NCBI GenBank assembly: GCA_020054495.1
Contig: JAHWGK010000013.1
Coordinates: 1 to 55,296, forward strand
Length of the DNA stretch: 55,296 nt
DNA from: Thermoplasmata archaeon
GTDB lineage: Archaea > Thermoplasmatota > E2 > DHVEG-1
Direction: 5' to 3'
Within the stretch, counting starts at the first letter, position 1, and the number at the start of each line of letters is the position of its first letter. The notes beneath the pieces are model-generated. The model was not told the origin of the DNA. It saw only the letters and a list, made by a program, of their open reading frames with translations, and ran no database searches. Of this stretch, positions 53,336 through 55,296 are shown piece by piece. The position numbers and the translations under genes were made by a program.

Positions 53336-53755
53336 ATGGCTGATGGAGCAGTACCCCGGTTTTGGAGAGAGATACCACAACGATATAATCTTATTGGGAA
53401 TCAGTGTGGTGCATGCGATAGAATATATTTTCCTCCACGTGAATCTTGTCCGTATTGTAGACGGAAAAGTATGGGTAATATGAAGGAAATTAAACTGGGT
53501 AGTAAGGGAAAAGTGGTGACTTATACAATTATTTATGTTGCCCCTGAGCCTTTTGAGGGGCAGGCACCGTATCCAATTGCGATTATTGAGCTTGATGAAG
53601 GCCCTAGAGTAACAGCTCAGATTGTTGATTGTGAACTAGAAGATGTGAAGATTGGAATGCGAGTGCAATCTACGTTTAGGAAAATACAGGAAGATGGATA
53701 CATAGGCGCTATTCATTATGGTTATAAGTTTAAACCTTTAGAGGTGAAGGGTTGA
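53336..53755 (+). CDS. DUF35 zinc-ribbon/OB-fold scaffold of the thiolase/HMG-CoA synthase complex
   Basis: The 139-residue protein has a rubredoxin-like zinc ribbon (C24, C27, C38, C41) followed by an OB fold with G-K-V-V-T-Y-T-I-I-Y near 61-70. In the known archaeal complex this protein bridges the two enzymes and shares their CoA site. It starts one base after the thiolase stop and overlaps the next gene by 4 bases (TTGA). Confidence 0.95.
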   Translation: MADGAVPRFWREIPQRYNLIGNQCGACDRIYFPPRESCPYCRRKSMGNMKEIKLGSKGKVVTYTIIYVAPEPFEGQAPYPIAIIELDEGPRVTAQIVDCELEDVKIGMRVQSTFRKIQEDGYIGAIHYGYKFKPLEVKG

Positions 53756-54453
53756 ATATAAAGGATGCTTTATCTGAAAAAATTGCTGGTGAAATAACTC
53801 TTAGCCATAAACCTGGTCAGACTATCCGCAAATGGCGTGGTATATTTGGTATTAGTCAGACAGATCTTGCTAACTATTTGAAATTATCTCCAAGTGTAAT
53901 AAGTGATTATGAATCTGGAAGGAGAAAATCTCCTGGAATACAAACTGTTAAAAAAATTATTGTGGCTTTTGTTGGAATAGATGAAAAACATGGTGGAAAG
54001 GTTTTACACAAATATGATTCTATGGTTGAGACTCAGGATGGCATTCTTGAAATAATGGAGTATCCTTTTTCTATTCCTGCTGAGAAATTTATTAAAGAAA
54101 TTGACGGGGATGTTTTAACTACTAATGAGCTTGGTCTTAAGAAAAACGTAAAGGGTTTTACACTTGTTGACAGTGTTAAAACTATTGAGACAATAAACTC
54201 AGGGGATTATAACCGTCTTTATGGTTGGAGTACAGAGCGAGCAATAATTTTCACTGGTATCCGATATGGACGCAGCCCTCTGATTGCTATTCGCGTTCAT
54301 CCTGTTAAACCAACAGTTGTGGTTTATCATAAACCTGAATCAGTTGATTCTCTTGCAATTAAGCTTGCGGATCGTGAAAACATACCACTTGTTATTACTG
54401 TTATCCCACTAGATGAACTTAAGAAAATATTAGTAAAGATTGGAGCGAAATAA
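53752..54453 (+). CDS. XRE-type HTH transcriptional regulator linked to the mevalonate operon
   Basis: Residues about 20-75 are a Cro/C1-type HTH (F-G-I-S-Q-T-D-L-A, then S-P-S-V-I-S-D-Y-E-S-G-R-R). The C-terminal part is an archaeal regulatory domain of unknown ligand (W-S-T-E-R-A-I-I-F-T-G near 162-172). It starts at TTG, overlapping the DUF35 stop by 4 bases, so it is translated with the operon. Control of isoprenoid precursor synthesis is a reasonable inference. Confidence 0.85.
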   Translation: MNIKDALSEKIAGEITLSHKPGQTIRKWRGIFGISQTDLANYLKLSPSVISDYESGRRKSPGIQTVKKIIVAFVGIDEKHGGKVLHKYDSMVETQDGILEIMEYPFSIPAEKFIKEIDGDVLTTNELGLKKNVKGFTLVDSVKTIETINSGDYNRLYGWSTERAIIFTGIRYGRSPLIAIRVHPVKPTVVVYHKPESVDSLAIKLADRENIPLVITVIPLDELKKILVKIGAK

Positions 54454-54455
54454 AT

Positions 54456-54596
54456 ATGGATCTTATGGGACTATGTAGCTTGTGCGGCAAGCCAGGGGCA
54501 ATGTTTACTTGTAGTTTATGTGGAAGACTTGCTTGTAGTAGATGTTTTGATAACATGCATGGTGTCTGTAACAGTTGTAAAATGGGAAAACGCTAG
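54456..54596 (+). CDS. Small Cys-rich zinc-binding protein, 46 residues
   Basis: The ORF begins 2 bases after the regulator stop and encodes three C-x-x-C pairs (C-S-L-C, C-S-L-C, C-N-S-C) with further Cys and His in between (C-S-R-C-F-D-N-M-H). The pattern suits one or two structural zinc sites, like a B-box or HIT-type finger. Close linkage suggests it belongs to the mevalonate operon, with unknown role. Confidence 0.65.
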   Translation: MDLMGLCSLCGKPGAMFTCSLCGRLACSRCFDNMHGVCNSCKMGKR

Positions 54597-54725
54597 TTGT
54601 AATTAATTGAGCAACTTCTATTTTTATAGGTTAGTGGTATTTTTGGAAGAATATTGCCTTTTTAAGCAATAAAAAAGAAAGGGATATATACAACTTGAGG
54701 GATTTAGCTTTCTAGGTGAGGAAAA

Positions 54726-55160
54726 ATGGCAGTTAGTAAATGTGTTAAATGTGGTGCAAATATTCCTGGAGGGGCAGGTTTTTGTCCAGCTTGTGGAGCA
54801 CCAAAGGCAGCAGAACCAGTACCCCAACCAGCACCAGTAGCACCCGCGTCTCAGCCGGTTTCTGGAGGACCAAGCTCTTTTCTCGGGATTTTTAATACGC
54901 TTTTTTCAGAATTAATCACATTTGTTATGATTTTACTGGGTCTTCTATTTGCATGTATCGGAGGCATTATGCTTGTTTTCGCTGGTGATTTAACTGTTCT
55001 TAGAATTGGCATAATCCTTAACTCTTTAGGATTTGTGTTCATGGGAACATTTTTACTTATGGGTGGACTTGTAAACAAAGGTTTCGATAATTATGTCAGA
55101 TTTGGCATGATTGTCGGTGGAGCGATAATGCTTACCTGGCCTCTTTCTTGGGCTGCATAG
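54726..55160 (+). CDS. Zinc-ribbon protein with C-terminal membrane helices
   Basis: An N-terminal zinc ribbon (C-V-K-C near residue 6 and C-P-A-C near 20) is followed by a Pro/Ala linker (about 27-48) and three or four hydrophobic helices (about 58-82, 86-108, 112-140). GGTGAGG lies shortly before the ATG. Such zinc-ribbon membrane proteins are common in archaea; their function is unknown. Confidence 0.8.
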   Translation: MAVSKCVKCGANIPGGAGFCPACGAPKAAEPVPQPAPVAPASQPVSGGPSSFLGIFNTLFSELITFVMILLGLLFACIGGIMLVFAGDLTVLRIGIILNSLGFVFMGTFLLMGGLVNKGFDNYVRFGMIVGGAIMLTWPLSWAA

Positions 55161-55232
55161 AATCTATTGAGTACTAAATGGGATGTATGGTTATCCCTAT
55201 CTTCTTTTTTTATTCCTAGATGGGTTTAATAC

Positions 55233-55250
55233 CCTGGAGCTCTGCTCCGG
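55233..55250. terminator. GC-rich hairpin, probable terminator
   Basis: CCTGGAGC and GCTCCGG pair around a TCT loop with one bulged base, followed by TTAATTTTTA. It stands out against the AT-rich surroundings and lies after the zinc-ribbon gene. A TATA-like GATATATTATAA follows at 55263-55274 for a gene beyond the window. Confidence 0.4.
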
Positions 55251-55296
55251 TTAATTTTTAAAGATATATTATAATCAACATTTTGATGGAAGTAAG

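Overview
The window is AT-rich DNA from an archaeon, most likely a euryarchaeon of the Thermoplasmatota type. The archaeal call rests on gene content: a NAC-alpha homologue, an archaeal HMG-CoA synthase/thiolase/DUF35 operon for mevalonate, a geranylgeranyl reductase, a phosphate regulator with an AbrB-type head, NAD(P)H-hydrate repair as one fused protein, an archaeal Lhr helicase, DUF2080, and TATA boxes 25-30 bases upstream of starts. Secreted PKD-domain proteins and a gingipain-like C25 peptidase resemble what has been reported for uncultured sediment Thermoplasmatota such as Marine Benthic Group D. That placement is inference; no rRNA is present.

Layout. 0.4-8.1 kb is housekeeping: a DUF89 protein, MarC, a phosphate block (Pit-DUF47 diverging from a PhoU-type regulator across a palindrome), then a pncC-like/rtcA/phosphoesterase operon. 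8.2-10.25 kb holds tRNA-Gln(CTG), a full glutaminyl-tRNA synthetase, tRNA-Gln(TTG) and tRNA-Glu(TTC). Archaea normally make Gln-tRNA by transamidation, so this is a notable acquisition. 10.4-13.6 kb is accessory: an AbiE-like regulator/nucleotidyltransferase pair, a short HExxH protease and a fusion of an IS6-type zinc-ribbon/HTH head to a PD-(D/E)XK nuclease. 13.6-14.4 kb is repetitive non-coding DNA.

14.4-24.3 kb is a surface-protein locus: a beta-helix protein, a 1395-residue multi-PKD protein and a C25 peptidase with a PKD-like domain. The PKD protein ends in a 35-residue tail that recurs three more times as orphan tail fragments downstream. A conserved upstream module also recurs three times. 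The locus looks as if it grew and shrank by recombination between conserved gene ends. A VapBC-like operon with two antitoxins sits inside it.

24.4-37.3 kb returns to membrane and housekeeping functions: a large membrane protein, polyprenol kinase-like protein with a P-loop kinase, M19 dipeptidase, geranylgeranyl reductase, HEAT-repeat protein, GT81-type glycosyltransferase, NAC, NAD(P)H-hydrate repair and a phosphoesterase. 37.3-39.4 kb has small secreted or membrane proteins. 39.6-46.8 kb is a very AT-rich accessory island with unrecognised gene pairs, a PIN-domain operon, a DUF3800 protein, an IS6-like transposase and a divergent DUF2080 gene. 46.9-55.2 kb holds Lhr, an unknown triple-repeat protein, the mevalonate entry operon with its own HTH regulator, and two zinc-ribbon proteins. 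No CRISPR array, rRNA or replication origin was seen.
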